From NCBI GenBank assembly GCA_003116975.1, contig BGKB01000246.1, forward strand, positions 1 through 64,000: DNA of 64,000 nucleotides, given 5' to 3'. The number at the start of each line of letters is the position of its first letter. Position 1 is the stretch's first letter. The notes under the pieces were generated by a model. It was not told where the DNA came from and did no database searches. It saw only the letters and a program-made list of their open reading frames with translations. This document shows, piece by piece, positions 26,840-36,818 of this stretch. Made by a program: the position numbers and the translations under genes. This stretch comes from Aurantiochytrium sp. KH105. Lineage: Eukaryota > Sar > Bigyra > Thraustochytrida > Thraustochytriidae.

Positions 26840-27997
26840 TCACCAAGCGCCTACCTTCGAAGCCGACTCTCCACGTGTCAGAGACGGGACAATCCTCGAC
26901 AGTGATGCTCCTCTTGCTAAACTGGGCGGATGGAATGGCGCCGAAGATATTCGTTGCGCCATCGCAGAAACGGGGACAACAGTCACCCTGCGAAACGCGC
27001 TCGCAGTGGACGATCTCCCGTGAAACCAATCCTTTTCCTTGGAACGATCAAAGTAATAGGTGATGTCGCTGGTGATCCGCGTCAGCATCAGCAACTTTAA
27101 AAGAGTGACAGACTCGTCCGCTGGGCAAGCCGCATGGTCGGTCAAAATCTCGTCAAACAAAACTTGTAGCGCTTGAAGCGCAAGGTACCATACAACAAAT
27201 TTTGCGATACCTCGCACAAGCGTGCGAAGCTTTGCAACAGAGGTAGCCTTCGAATCCTCGTTGATTGAATGTACGCTCAAACGGACCATGGCGCTATACT
27301 TGTAGCCAAAGATACCGATAATAATGACCATCAAGAGCTGAAAGACGTTCCTTGGAATCTCGAGAGCGACCTTTCCTACAGGACCTACTAAAAGCACAAA
27401 CACAAATGCCCCAAACAAGTGCAGTCCAAAGCACACACGCATGAACAATACCGTGCGGTGCAGCGAGACAAAGCTGACGAGCTGGATAAGTTCGATCCAT
27501 AGAAAGTACACGGCTCCTACGCTATTGATCACCATGAGCAAGACCATGAGATTGTACATGAACTTTCCCCATTCATAAAGATCTGAGATTGTACCTCCGA
27601 GACTGTCGATGATAGTTCGAGCGCATGCTTCTGGGTCGTCGGATTGACTTGCAATGCTTAATTTCGCAATGTATGTAATTTGCATCAAGATCGCGCCAAT
27701 GTCGTTCATTGCAATCTGTGCCATCGCGGCATGAATGCAGAGGATCGCTATTGTTCGCCAAAAGATCACTCGGTTTGGCGTCGTTAGCATGAAAACGTCT
27801 TCCCTCCAAAGGTATCGAGTCAGGCTCGTGAGCCTTCTCCACTGGGGCACGATGATGATCATCAGGAACAAAGTCCGAAAGAAACCACTTGCCGCATAGT
27901 ACTTTACCACGTAGTCGCACTCGGCCGCAGTTACCGATGTTGCGTTCGTGAGCAGATGTTCCCCCTCCGCCCAGTGTTCGATCATTTGTTGACACAT
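26840..27997 (-). CDS. Multi-pass (7-8 TM) membrane protein, unknown family (385 aa)
   Basis: Hydrophobic helices are visible at about residues 32-50, 78-95, 98-114, 147-175, 185-205, 217-233, 262-284 and 296-314. The N-terminus is short and has a possible glycosylation site (NAT at 18-20). The C-terminal 70 residues are polar, Ser/Arg-rich and presumably cytosolic. Cysteines in the loop around 124 (PEACART) and at 291 could pair. The layout is reminiscent of seven-helix receptor-like proteins, but I see no GPCR, ion-channel or transporter signature, so no function is assigned. The start is the first ATG. Composition is less GC-rich than most neighbours, as expected for a hydrophobic protein. 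Confidence 0.75.
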   Translation of the reverse strand: MCQQMIEHWAEGEHLLTNATSVTAAECDYVVKYYAASGFFRTLFLMIIIVPQWRRLTSLTRYLWREDVFMLTTPNRVIFWRTIAILCIHAAMAQIAMNDIGAILMQITYIAKLSIASQSDDPEACARTIIDSLGGTISDLYEWGKFMYNLMVLLMVINSVGAVYFLWIELIQLVSFVSLHRTVLFMRVCFGLHLFGAFVFVLLVGPVGKVALEIPRNVFQLLMVIIIGIFGYKYSAMVRLSVHSINEDSKATSVAKLRTLVRGIAKFVVWYLALQALQVLFDEILTDHAACPADESVTLLKLLMLTRITSDITYYFDRSKEKDWFHGRSSTASAFRRVTVVPVSAMAQRISSAPFHPPSLARGASLSRIVPSLTRGESASKVGAW

Positions 27998-29173
27998 CTT
28001 CTTGAGGCTTTGTCTCTACTGAAGCAGACCCGTGCCTGCTCCCGACGCCTCGCCGTCTGGCGCCGCCGTCCGCGGGCGCCAGTCACGGGTGTCGGGCCGT
28101 TTTGGATGAATTCTTGCTGCTGTCGGCCGTATAGTTGCATACCCGTTCATGCGAGATCTCGTACACACCACTTCCACAATGGCGAACCTACTTTTACTTG
28201 CTACTCACATCAGCTTCCCCTTTTATGCTCAGCAACGAACATTGTGCCATCAATGCCTGGATAACCATGCTAGTGCGCGTGTCACAGCGGCTCGAAGTCC
28301 AACTCCAAATTTGGCAATGAACGGACAAATGCTCCCGCTGCGGTGGGTCAGGTGACACTTCCGGTCCGCGCGGCAAAGGGGTGGATCGGGTGAAGAACGC
28401 AGCCCCAGGCCAGGTCAGCTTTAGGCGACTTTCGCAAAAAGTACTCGCTTCGTGACTGTGACGAGCCTGCCGCATTTAAGTCAAGCTCCCAGATCCGTTT
28501 TAAAGTTAAAAAGGTCAAGAGTCTCATTGCTTCCGTTCAGATAAACCTAGGGCCTTGGCCTGGCCATCGATGAATGCGACGGCTTTCTCCCTCTTGGTAA
28601 TTGATGGCTAGACCAGTCCTTGCAGTGCGTGACCTAGTCGTGACCTCGTATTCGCTCGCTGTAGCTTCCCAGCAAGAGCAAGTACACCCGTGGCTGGCAT
28701 GGTCATGATGTCCGATAAAAATGGAGTGAGTGAGCCTGCTAGCGTTAGTTCCTTACTTCGGTTCTTTTGCTTTATTTGCCCTTATCACCATGCTACACAA
28801 ATCCGTTGGCACCGCGTCCGCCGCCCCAGGCGCCTCGGGAGCCCGAAGAACGGCAGGGCGCCAAAGAACATGCGCAAGCCCAAACAAACAAAACTACGTC
28901 ATTATCCCGCTCAACTCGAGACCTTCCTTTCTAGCTCTGCATTGCCAGGCTGCCCAAGCTGCTGCGTGAGCCCGAGCTGTGCTAACATAACAATAAGTGC
29001 CCGACTCGGACGCAGCGACTCCGACGTAGACTCCAAATTGCCGGTAACCGGTAACATAGCTAGCATCAGCGCCGCCGCACAAAGCAGAGTGAGTCCCAGT
29101 CGTGCGCCAAGTACGTCTGGGACCAAAAACACCTCCACGTTCGACGAGGGCAACAACAGCGACGCCGACGACT
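27998..29173. other. Divergent intergenic region with overlapping coding-like frames
   Basis: This lies between the multi-pass membrane protein (-) and the acidic protein (+). From about 28699 to 29170 two plus-strand frames look partly protein-like: one begins MVMMSDKNGVSEPASVSS and later has an Asp-rich stretch (EGNNSDADDYDDERRD); the other reads like a membrane helix followed by a polar tail but lacks an ATG. Neither extends cleanly into the next gene. A spliced 5' exon of the downstream gene is possible; nothing firm can be called. Confidence 0.35.
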
Positions 29174-29929
29174 ATGATGATGAGAGGCGCGATGTCGCGT
29201 CGGGAACGCCAACCGCCGGGCCCGAGGCGCGAGAAGATGGCAGCCGCGCTCGCAACGTGCCGCGCACGCGTCAAAGCCGCCCGAGAAGCACGCCTAGGCG
29301 CCCAGAGCAACGTCCACGCCGATGCACAAACGCGCGAGGAGCAAAGGGAGAAGCTTGTCAAGAGCCAGATTGCGTCTTTTGCAGTCGTTCCAGCGTCAAT
29401 CGAGGCGACCCTTCTCATCGACCACAATGAGAAGCGCGAGCTCGACGCGCTTCGTGAAAAGGTTCGATTTCAACAACAGGGACCCTCGCCACACGAGCTG
29501 TTAGAGCGTCTTCGTAACGCACAACCCGCTCCATCGCTGCCAGGACTCATCAATGTTGACGATGATACTGAAGACGAAGAAGACAATATCGATGATCGTC
29601 AGGCAAAACCAGGTGTCGAATGTGCGTTCACAGTTGGAAAAGGTGCCCAAGGCCTTTATGTGGAGGAGGGCGCGCAGGAGAACGCACCTATTTCGGCAAA
29701 TCACTATGCTTCATCAGGCTGGACCGATGATCTTGGCATTGAGTGCATTGATGCCAGTGATGAAACCTTGGGAGGTCGTATGACGACAACGCAGGCGCCG
29801 TCATCGTCTTCGCTACTAGTCGACAACTATTGCATTGCCGAAGAGAGCGAGAGCGATGGAAGTGGCGAAGACGACAGTGATGACAATGATGGAGCAGAAG
29901 GAGGTTACCTCCCAAGTAATCTGCGATAG
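29174..29929 (+). CDS. Acidic protein of unknown function (251 aa)
   Basis: I do not recognise this protein. After a basic start (MMMRGAMSRRERQ), residues about 22-110 are strongly helical and charged (CRARVKAAREARLGAQ; EEQREKLVKSQIASF; NEKRELDALREKVRF) and may form a coiled coil. From 125 on the protein is acidic, with Asp/Glu runs (INVDDDTEDEEDNIDD near 135-150 and ESESDGSGEDDSDDND near the end). Acidic disordered tails are common in chromatin or ribosome-biogenesis factors, but that is only a guess. The ATG at 29237 is an equally good start, with purine at -3 and G at +4. The start region overlaps another coding-like frame. The stop lies 50 bp from the convergent kinesin stop. Confidence 0.55.
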   Translation: MMMRGAMSRRERQPPGPRREKMAAALATCRARVKAAREARLGAQSNVHADAQTREEQREKLVKSQIASFAVVPASIEATLLIDHNEKRELDALREKVRFQQQGPSPHELLERLRNAQPAPSLPGLINVDDDTEDEEDNIDDRQAKPGVECAFTVGKGAQGLYVEEGAQENAPISANHYASSGWTDDLGIECIDASDETLGGRMTTTQAPSSSSLLVDNYCIAEESESDGSGEDDSDDNDGAEGGYLPSNLR

Positions 29930-29978
29930 CCCCCCAGGCCATAACCTTGATCTTGTCACAACGAGGTAGAATTTTATT

Positions 29979-32900
29979 TTATTTACGCGAATGAAGATCG
30001 TATGAGTTTTGGAACAGGCCGAAGCGCATCGCTCCAGTGGATGAACCGCCCGCCGAGGCAGCGCTCGCTCCGGTCCCGCCCTGCATTCCGGCGCCGCCGC
30101 TGCCACCCCTAGGGGATGTAGCACGACTAATGAGTCGCGAAACCCGAGATCCGAGTTGGCGTTCCTTTCCCTTCTTGCGTGCACGCGGCGACCCCGCACT
30201 CTTTGTCTCTTCTTCGGCAAGGCTCGAGCCGCCACTCCCGACCGACGATGTATCGGAAGGGCGACGAAGATTCTTCGCAGATTGGCCCGCTTGCCTTTGC
30301 AGCCCAAAGATCGACGTTGATTTAGGCGCTGAAGGAGGTCTGCCGGCGCTTTGCTGCGGCCTTGCCTGCTTTTGTTGCTGCTTTACGGGTTTGGATGACT
30401 TTGACTGCTTCGATGAATCGGGTTGCTCTTTTGCAACCTTTTGCTCTTGCTCCATCCTTTGTTTTTGCTCTTGCTGCTTTTGTTGCTGCATTTGCTGCTG
30501 AGCTTCCTGCATGTAGTGTTGCTCTTCGTGATTCTTGAGAACGCGCTCCTCGAAGGATTGGAGACGACGGTTCCGACGCTCAATCTTGGCTTCTTGAATC
30601 TCGACGAGCTGACGGAGACGTTCATTCTCGGCACGCAAGTTGTCTTCCCCGCCCTTGTTCTTGTTTCTGCTTGACGGCGAAAACGCAACGTCCTTGACGT
30701 CAAAAGCAGACAAAGACTGGATCAGCTCTGATTGGCACCGGTTTGCACTTTGCAACTTTTCGTGCAGATCGCGACGCGCGGCCTCCTCCTCATGACGTAG
30801 CTCCTGGATACGTTTCCGGAACTCGAGGGAGGCGTGGTCGAGCGCCGCGTCGAGGGCGCTGTTGCTTCGCGCCAGCACATCTTCGGCCGCAAGTTTCTCC
30901 GCCTTGTGCTGAGAGACTTCCTGAGAACGAGCGTCGTCTTCCTTGCCCTGGCGACCGCGCGCCACCCGGTGGTGTTCGGCATCCAAAAGATCTCTCGTGG
31001 CACGCTCCACCCGGCGCGCAGCATCCGAAATGTTCGCGAAATGGCTGTCCCGAATGGCCAGCATTCGCTCGCGAATGGCATTTCCAATGGTCTCAGCGCG
31101 AGCCTTGAAGGCATGCACATCTGCAGTAGCGTTGTCACAAATATTGTGCTGCATGTCCAGACTGTTCTTGAGACCTGCAACAATATGCTCGTATCGCTCA
31201 CGCTGCGCATCGTCGAGGGCGTCCTTGCGACTACATTGCTTACGAATGTCTGCGATTGTATTCTCTTTGGTCTTGACGCTGGAGATAAACTTGTTCACGG
31301 AACTGAGCAGATCCGTGCAAGGTTTGTCCAAGGCCTTGACCTCGTGAAGAAGCGAAGTCTGCACAGAGCGCGCCTTAGACTTGAGCTGCTCATTGCGCTC
31401 CCACACCTGAGCTTCCAAGACCGCCTTTTCGCCCTGAAGCCTTTTCACTTGTTCCTGCAGGTCTTGCGTAATTTCATCAAGCTTTACCTGCTGGTGCTCT
31501 TGAAGCTCGTGCACAGAGGTCATACGTTGCTTCGTGGCGGCGTCACGGGCGGCGCGCAGACTTGCGCAGTTGGCAACTGCGCTCTCCAAGTCACATTTCA
31601 GCTCTGCAATTCGCTCATGAGCAGACGCCTTTTCTGCATCGGCGCGCGCGAGTGCATCGACGTACGATTGCACAGCGAGCGCATTGCCTTGGCCAGTGGT
31701 GTCCTTGTCAAGCAAGAGTGCATTGACTTCGGACTCCAATTTCGCGTTGGCAGCTCGTAATTCGGTAAGCTCGTGTTGTAGCGCGGAGACGGTCCGCTCA
31801 TGCCGCATCGCGGCATCCTGGGACTTTTGAAGAACCTTCGCGAGCTCGGCGGCTTCCGTCGTTCCGCGCGCTGCCAATTCAGCGGGAGTAAATTTGCTCG
31901 AGCCGAGCGAGTTGGACTGCGCGGCGGTCAACTCGTCCTGCACGCGAGCAAGCTCTTGTTGCAACGCCTGCACACGGGCCGACTTCTCTGCCTCGAGCGC
32001 GCCGAGTCGCCGAACTTCCTCCTTGAAGTCCATTTCACGGCGCTCGTGCTCAGTGCACATGCGTTGGCTCTCGTCGAGCATGCGCTGCAGGCTCTCAAAC
32101 TGCACAGAGTCATGAGCGCTCGAGGATGAGAGCGTGAGCACCTGGGCCTCAAGCCCTTTGGTGCGCTGCACCTGAAGACGGTAGTCGCTTTCAACAGCCT
32201 GCAGCTCCTGCTGCAGACTCATGATCTCGGCATTTTGCTGCTCGTTTTGGGAAGTAAGCTGGTCCGTCACCGCCTTGAGCTTTTCGGCGTACTCGCGGTT
32301 GAGCTTGTGCGCGCTGTTCAGTGATTGCTGAAGGTCTTGCATTTGCGCACATGATTGCTCGTCCGCTTGGCTGAGCTCGTCGATCTTAGCTTGCAGCTCG
32401 AGCGTGCTCTCGTCCTGCTCGCGATGCTTTTCCATGAACTCGTCGAGGTTATCTTGCAGCTCAGCATTCTCGCGCTCAAGCGCGATGAGTTTGTTCGAAA
32501 GGCGCAATTCCTGATCGGCCAATGCGCGCTCCGCCAGTTGCGCATGCGATGCATCATCTGCGGACCGAGAGCGCAGCTGCTCGACCTCGCTGCGCAACGT
32601 TTCGACATAAACCTCTTGTTCCTGGTTTTGGGCCTTGGCAGCCTGCATATCGCGCTCGAACTTGGATACCACATCCGCGTGTTTCTCCTCGAGCACGGCC
32701 AGCTGCGTCTGCAGATCAAGCATTTTGTCCTTGTACCCGCGTGAGACGGTCTGCTCGTGCGCCAAGGTCTTTTCGAGATGCTCAATGCGCGAGGCATTCT
32801 CCTCGTCGCGAGCGCGCAAATCCTCCGCTTGCGCTTCGAGCGACTTGGTGGATCTTTCCTTTTCTTGATGCTGCTTCTTGGCAGCCCTGAGCTCATCCTG

Positions 32901-35900
32901 AAATGCCTCGAGGTCGGACGCCTGCTTCTCCTCGAGCGAAGAGAGCTGCGACGCAAGCCTCATGGCCTTGCTTTTATAGTCCTCTGAGAGCTCGCGTTCG
33001 CCGGCGAGGGATTCCTCGAGACTACGGATCTGGGAATAGTTCTCGTCGTCGCGGAGACGGAGCTCCTGAATTTGGGCCTGAAGACATTGCACGTTTTCGG
33101 CATAGGCCTGATGCTCCCGCTGCACAGCCTGAAGCTGATCTTTGAGATCCGAAGCCGAGTCAGCCTGTTGGGCCTCGAGGTCCTTGAGCTGCGCCTGAAG
33201 ACGTTCCTCCTTGGCCTTGAACTCTCGTGTCTGCTCACGCTCGTGCGCAAGAGAGGCCTCGAGCTCGTTCACCTGCGCAGCATTGTCTCCCTCGCGCTCC
33301 CGCAGTTCCTGCACCTCGGACTTGAGCGAAGAGACGCTGATCGCGTGGGCGCGGTACTCTTGCTCGGTGGCATCCAGACGCTTCTGCAGCTCTGCGACCT
33401 GACTTGATCGACTTTCTTGAAGCGCAGCGAGCTGGGCCTTGAGCTCTTTCTGCCTGTCGTGGTGATCCTCGGAAAGCTGTCGCTCCTGTGACAACAACGT
33501 CTCAAGCTCCTTGATGCGCTTAACGTTCGTGTCGTCCGCAGAGCGCAGCTTGTGGACCTCTTCCTGGAGATTCTTGAAGGAGTCACTCTGCTCGCCGTCT
33601 TTGGTCTTGAAGGTCTCGAGCTCTTTGCGAAGTTTCTTCAGCTGCTTCGCGGTTGCCTTCTTGTGCGCATTGAGCTCGTTCACTTCCTCTTGCATTTCCT
33701 TGGTTCGCGAAGCATGCTCGGAGGACCGCTCTTGCGAGTCTACAAGACGCTGTTCCAAAACAAGAATTTGCACGGAGCGCTGCTCCTCGAGCGCGCTGAG
33801 CTTGTCAACCTCATTCTGTAGAGTCTTGGCGTTTACTTCATACTCGCTGCACTCTTGCTTGGCGGTCTTGAGCTCTTGCTCGAGCACCGGACGCAGACGC
33901 TGTAAAATGCGGAGTTCCTTGTTGACCACCTGAAGCTTGGTCTCGTGCGTCTCGCTGGAAGCGAGCGCCTCTTTCAACGCGGCCTCGAGCTCCTTAATGC
34001 GCACTGTGCTCTTTTGCTCAATGTTACGCAAATGATCTACCTCGGCCTCGAGCGTTTTCACGCTCTTCCGGAAAGCTTCCACCTTTTGCTGTGTGACGGC
34101 GAGTTCTTCCTTTAGCGCCGAAATGCCTTCGGTACCCTTGGCCGCCTCGCGTTCATACTTGGACTTGAGGTTGGATTCCTTTTGCGCGTGTTCAAGACAC
34201 AGCTTCCGAGCATTCTTGAGGGCTACTTCAAGATTGTCAATCTGCTCGGTGCGCTCTTTTTCGAGCGAACGCAAGCGCTCGACTTCGGTCTTGAGCTGCT
34301 TTGAATTCTTTTTGCTTTCCTTGTGGTCCCGCTGCACGACCTGGAGCGTCTCTTGCAGTTGCGCCGCCTTTTCGGAATGGTCCTGAACTTGCCGCGACAG
34401 TTTTTCAATCTCGCCCGTGGCTTTCGACTTATGCTCCGCAAGCTCCTGGCGCGACGCGTCGGCCTCAGACTTGGTCTGCGCGAGCTCCTTCTCGAGCGAG
34501 CTGATTGCGGTTTTCAGCTTGGCTTCCGTGGCCGCAGACGCGGAAGCTGAACTGACGAGGGCGTTCTGAGCGCTCTCAAGTTCTTGCAAGAGCAAGGACA
34601 CTCTACTGGCACCGTCGACGAGGTTGTGCTTGAACATAGCGCGCGAGGCCTGCGTCTCCTCGTCGAGTTCGCGACGTGTTTTTTGCAAATCGGCGATTTC
34701 TCCCTCGAGCTCAATGCGGTGACGCTCCGTCTCGGTCTTGACCTGGTCCAGCGTCTTGCGCAGTAGCTTTTGCGCAGACGTTGCGCGCATGAGGTCCTCC
34801 TGGAGCTTTACAATTTGGGCCCCGGCGCGCTCGGAAGCCTTGCCGGCACTTGCGAGCTGGCGATTTTCACGCCCCTTGCTTTCGGCGAGGGCATCCTGCA
34901 AGGCGGCAATTTGCGCTGTCTTGGACGCGAGCTCAGCCTCCCGATCGGCGAGACGCTCTTTGACGTTCTTGAGTTCTTCGCGGCTCTCTTCAAAATGACT
35001 CGAAATGAGCTTGAACGAGAGCGCGTGGTCATTCGAAGCTTGCTCCGATGCGCGCCGAAGCGAGTCGGTCTCGGCCTTGTGCGCCTTGGCAGCCTCTGAA
35101 CGCGCTTCCACTAGACGCACGAGCTCAAGGTTTAGCTTTTCCAGCTCTCGATGGCAGCTGTCAACACGCTCGCGCTCACGCCGCAACTCGAGCTCCTTCT
35201 CTTTCAGCTTGTGGACCTGGAGTTTCACGCGAGCCTCGGTGTCGTCTTGGGTGTCACCAGCGTGCGCAAGTTCCTGGCGGAGCGTCTTGATCTCATCATC
35301 GCGAGAGGCGAGTTCCTTGCGCAACTCGTCCTCGTGGCAACGAAGCTGCGCCTGGATCGCGGCCTCCTTGGCAAGCGAGGCCTTGAAGTCGAGTTCCTGC
35401 TGCTCGATTTCGACCCGCGCGGACTTGAGCTGCGCAGCAAGCTCGCTGTTGCGAACATTATGCTTTGTGGTCTCGCTACGGGCCTTGAGGAGAGCATTTT
35501 CCAGCTCGGTGATCTCAGCCTGGAGGCGCCGCTGGTCTGCGCTCGTCACGAGCTTGAGAATGTTCTCCCGGGTTGTCTCATGAGAAGGGTTTTTCATTGC
35601 CGCAGGGACCTGGGTTCGCAGCTGGGCCAGCTCGCGCTGTGCCTTAGTGAGCAGCGATCGGAGCTCGGAAGGCGAGTAGAGCTGATTCGGTCGCACTTCA
35701 TTACGAACAAGCTTGGCCCGCGAACCAAAGCGGAGCGTGGAGAGGGTTTCGTTGAAGTGAATTGACGAAGGTGACGCGCACATGATGAGGGCTGTCTTGG
35801 AGTTTCCGCCAAGGGATTCCTGCAGAATACGCGTCAGTTTAGAGTCACGGTACGGGGTGTAGGTGACCGAGTCATCGGTGAGCGCATTGATGACATTGCC

Positions 35901-36818
35901 GAGAGTGGAAAGCGATTTGTTAATGGTCTTAGCCTCTTCCAGCCGCGCGCCAGTGGACCCGGATTTGCGGACCTTCTCACTTCCGGCCAAGTCAACGAGG
36001 GTCATTTTCCCTTGAAGTTGTGTGTTGGTGCTCAGATTGTTTTGCTCAACGTTGACGATGACGAGACTGTGGCTTCGCGAAGAGTCACTGTTCATTTTCG
36101 TGCTCGCGGTGGACCGATTCTGCTGACCTCGCTTGATAACGTCAAGAATCGCGTCCGGGGTTTTGAGGGTCTCCGTGCGGCAGCCCTCGACCCAGATTCC
36201 CCGAGCGCTATCTTCCCGGATGGCCAAGTTGAGTTTGCTCGGGTCCAAGAGATCATTTACGCGCTCCATGTAAATTTCGAGCATGCTGATACTGATATTG
36301 TACTTGATGTGCTCTGGGGCATTTTTCATGCCCTCGAAAAGTGCCAGCGTCATGCGCGGGATCATGCCGCAGCGCGTCTCGTCGCTTACAGATGGGCCCT
36401 CCATGGTAAAAGTTTTACCGCTTCCGGTTTGACCATATGCAAAGACCGTGCCGTTGAAGCCTTCCAAGACAGCCTTAACGAGAGGAGTACCCACGCGGTG
36501 GTAAATCTCGTCTTGGTTTGTGCTGCTCGGGAAAACGTGATCAAACCTGAACTCGTAGGTGTTGTCCGTGTCTTCCGGATCGACGACTCGCACAAGCTCC
36601 GGATCGTGGCGATTGGTCTTGATGGCAAGCTTGCCGCCCTTGCGCATTTCGCGACGATTTTGCGGGCGGAATCTGCACACCACAACGACTTTACCTTCGT
36701 CAAAGTCGCTCATGCTCGCCACGTCCGACGAGCTCGCTCCGCGACCAGAGGCTGACGCCTCTTCGTCGGTGACGAGCTTCTCCTCTTCGTCCTCCATCAT
36801 TTCGGCAGCGGTAGCCAT
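29979..36818 (-). CDS. Giant kinesin with a kinesin-1-like motor and about 1,700-residue coiled coil (2,279 aa)
   Basis: The N-terminal motor (about 42-385) has VVVVCRFRPQN, the P-loop GQTGSGKT (129-136), switch I NSDSSRSHS and switch II LVDLAGSEKVRKSGSTGARL. It then reads AKTINKSLSTLGNVINALTD and YTPYRDSKLTRILQESLGGN. These match conventional kinesin (KIF5/kinesin-1) better than other classes, including SIHFNETLSTLRFGSRAK. After a short neck, residues about 400-2130 are almost unbroken heptad coiled coil rich in Glu, Leu, Gln and Lys. The last 140 residues are basic, Gln/Lys/Ser-rich and disordered, with no recognisable kinesin-1 cargo tail (no IAK-type motif seen). Conventional kinesins are about 950 aa, so this tail is far longer. 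All ATPase motifs are intact. Upstream in-frame codons lack an ATG. Confidence 0.9.
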   Translation of the reverse strand: MATAAEMMEDEEEKLVTDEEASASGRGASSSDVASMSDFDEGKVVVVCRFRPQNRREMRKGGKLAIKTNRHDPELVRVVDPEDTDNTYEFRFDHVFPSSTNQDEIYHRVGTPLVKAVLEGFNGTVFAYGQTGSGKTFTMEGPSVSDETRCGMIPRMTLALFEGMKNAPEHIKYNISISMLEIYMERVNDLLDPSKLNLAIREDSARGIWVEGCRTETLKTPDAILDVIKRGQQNRSTASTKMNSDSSRSHSLVIVNVEQNNLSTNTQLQGKMTLVDLAGSEKVRKSGSTGARLEEAKTINKSLSTLGNVINALTDDSVTYTPYRDSKLTRILQESLGGNSKTALIMCASPSSIHFNETLSTLRFGSRAKLVRNEVRPNQLYSPSELRSLLTKAQRELAQLRTQVPAAMKNPSHETTRENILKLVTSADQRRLQAEITELENALLKARSETTKHNVRNSELAAQLKSARVEIEQQELDFKASLAKEAAIQAQLRCHEDELRKELASRDDEIKTLRQELAHAGDTQDDTEARVKLQVHKLKEKELELRRERERVDSCHRELEKLNLELVRLVEARSEAAKAHKAETDSLRRASEQASNDHALSFKLISSHFEESREELKNVKERLADREAELASKTAQIAALQDALAESKGRENRQLASAGKASERAGAQIVKLQEDLMRATSAQKLLRKTLDQVKTETERHRIELEGEIADLQKTRRELDEETQASRAMFKHNLVDGASRVSLLLQELESAQNALVSSASASAATEAKLKTAISSLEKELAQTKSEADASRQELAEHKSKATGEIEKLSRQVQDHSEKAAQLQETLQVVQRDHKESKKNSKQLKTEVERLRSLEKERTEQIDNLEVALKNARKLCLEHAQKESNLKSKYEREAAKGTEGISALKEELAVTQQKVEAFRKSVKTLEAEVDHLRNIEQKSTVRIKELEAALKEALASSETHETKLQVVNKELRILQRLRPVLEQELKTAKQECSEYEVNAKTLQNEVDKLSALEEQRSVQILVLEQRLVDSQERSSEHASRTKEMQEEVNELNAHKKATAKQLKKLRKELETFKTKDGEQSDSFKNLQEEVHKLRSADDTNVKRIKELETLLSQERQLSEDHHDRQKELKAQLAALQESRSSQVAELQKRLDATEQEYRAHAISVSSLKSEVQELREREGDNAAQVNELEASLAHEREQTREFKAKEERLQAQLKDLEAQQADSASDLKDQLQAVQREHQAYAENVQCLQAQIQELRLRDDENYSQIRSLEESLAGERELSEDYKSKAMRLASQLSSLEEKQASDLEAFQDELRAAKKQHQEKERSTKSLEAQAEDLRARDEENASRIEHLEKTLAHEQTVSRGYKDKMLDLQTQLAVLEEKHADVVSKFERDMQAAKAQNQEQEVYVETLRSEVEQLRSRSADDASHAQLAERALADQELRLSNKLIALERENAELQDNLDEFMEKHREQDESTLELQAKIDELSQADEQSCAQMQDLQQSLNSAHKLNREYAEKLKAVTDQLTSQNEQQNAEIMSLQQELQAVESDYRLQVQRTKGLEAQVLTLSSSSAHDSVQFESLQRMLDESQRMCTEHERREMDFKEEVRRLGALEAEKSARVQALQQELARVQDELTAAQSNSLGSSKFTPAELAARGTTEAAELAKVLQKSQDAAMRHERTVSALQHELTELRAANAKLESEVNALLLDKDTTGQGNALAVQSYVDALARADAEKASAHERIAELKCDLESAVANCASLRAARDAATKQRMTSVHELQEHQQVKLDEITQDLQEQVKRLQGEKAVLEAQVWERNEQLKSKARSVQTSLLHEVKALDKPCTDLLSSVNKFISSVKTKENTIADIRKQCSRKDALDDAQRERYEHIVAGLKNSLDMQHNICDNATADVHAFKARAETIGNAIRERMLAIRDSHFANISDAARRVERATRDLLDAEHHRVARGRQGKEDDARSQEVSQHKAEKLAAEDVLARSNSALDAALDHASLEFRKRIQELRHEEEAARRDLHEKLQSANRCQSELIQSLSAFDVKDVAFSPSSRNKNKGGEDNLRAENERLRQLVEIQEAKIERRNRRLQSFEERVLKNHEEQHYMQEAQQQMQQQKQQEQKQRMEQEQKVAKEQPDSSKQSKSSKPVKQQQKQARPQQSAGRPPSAPKSTSIFGLQRQAGQSAKNLRRPSDTSSVGSGGSSLAEEETKSAGSPRARKKGKERQLGSRVSRLISRATSPRGGSGGAGMQGGTGASAASAGGSSTGAMRFGLFQNSYDLHSRK

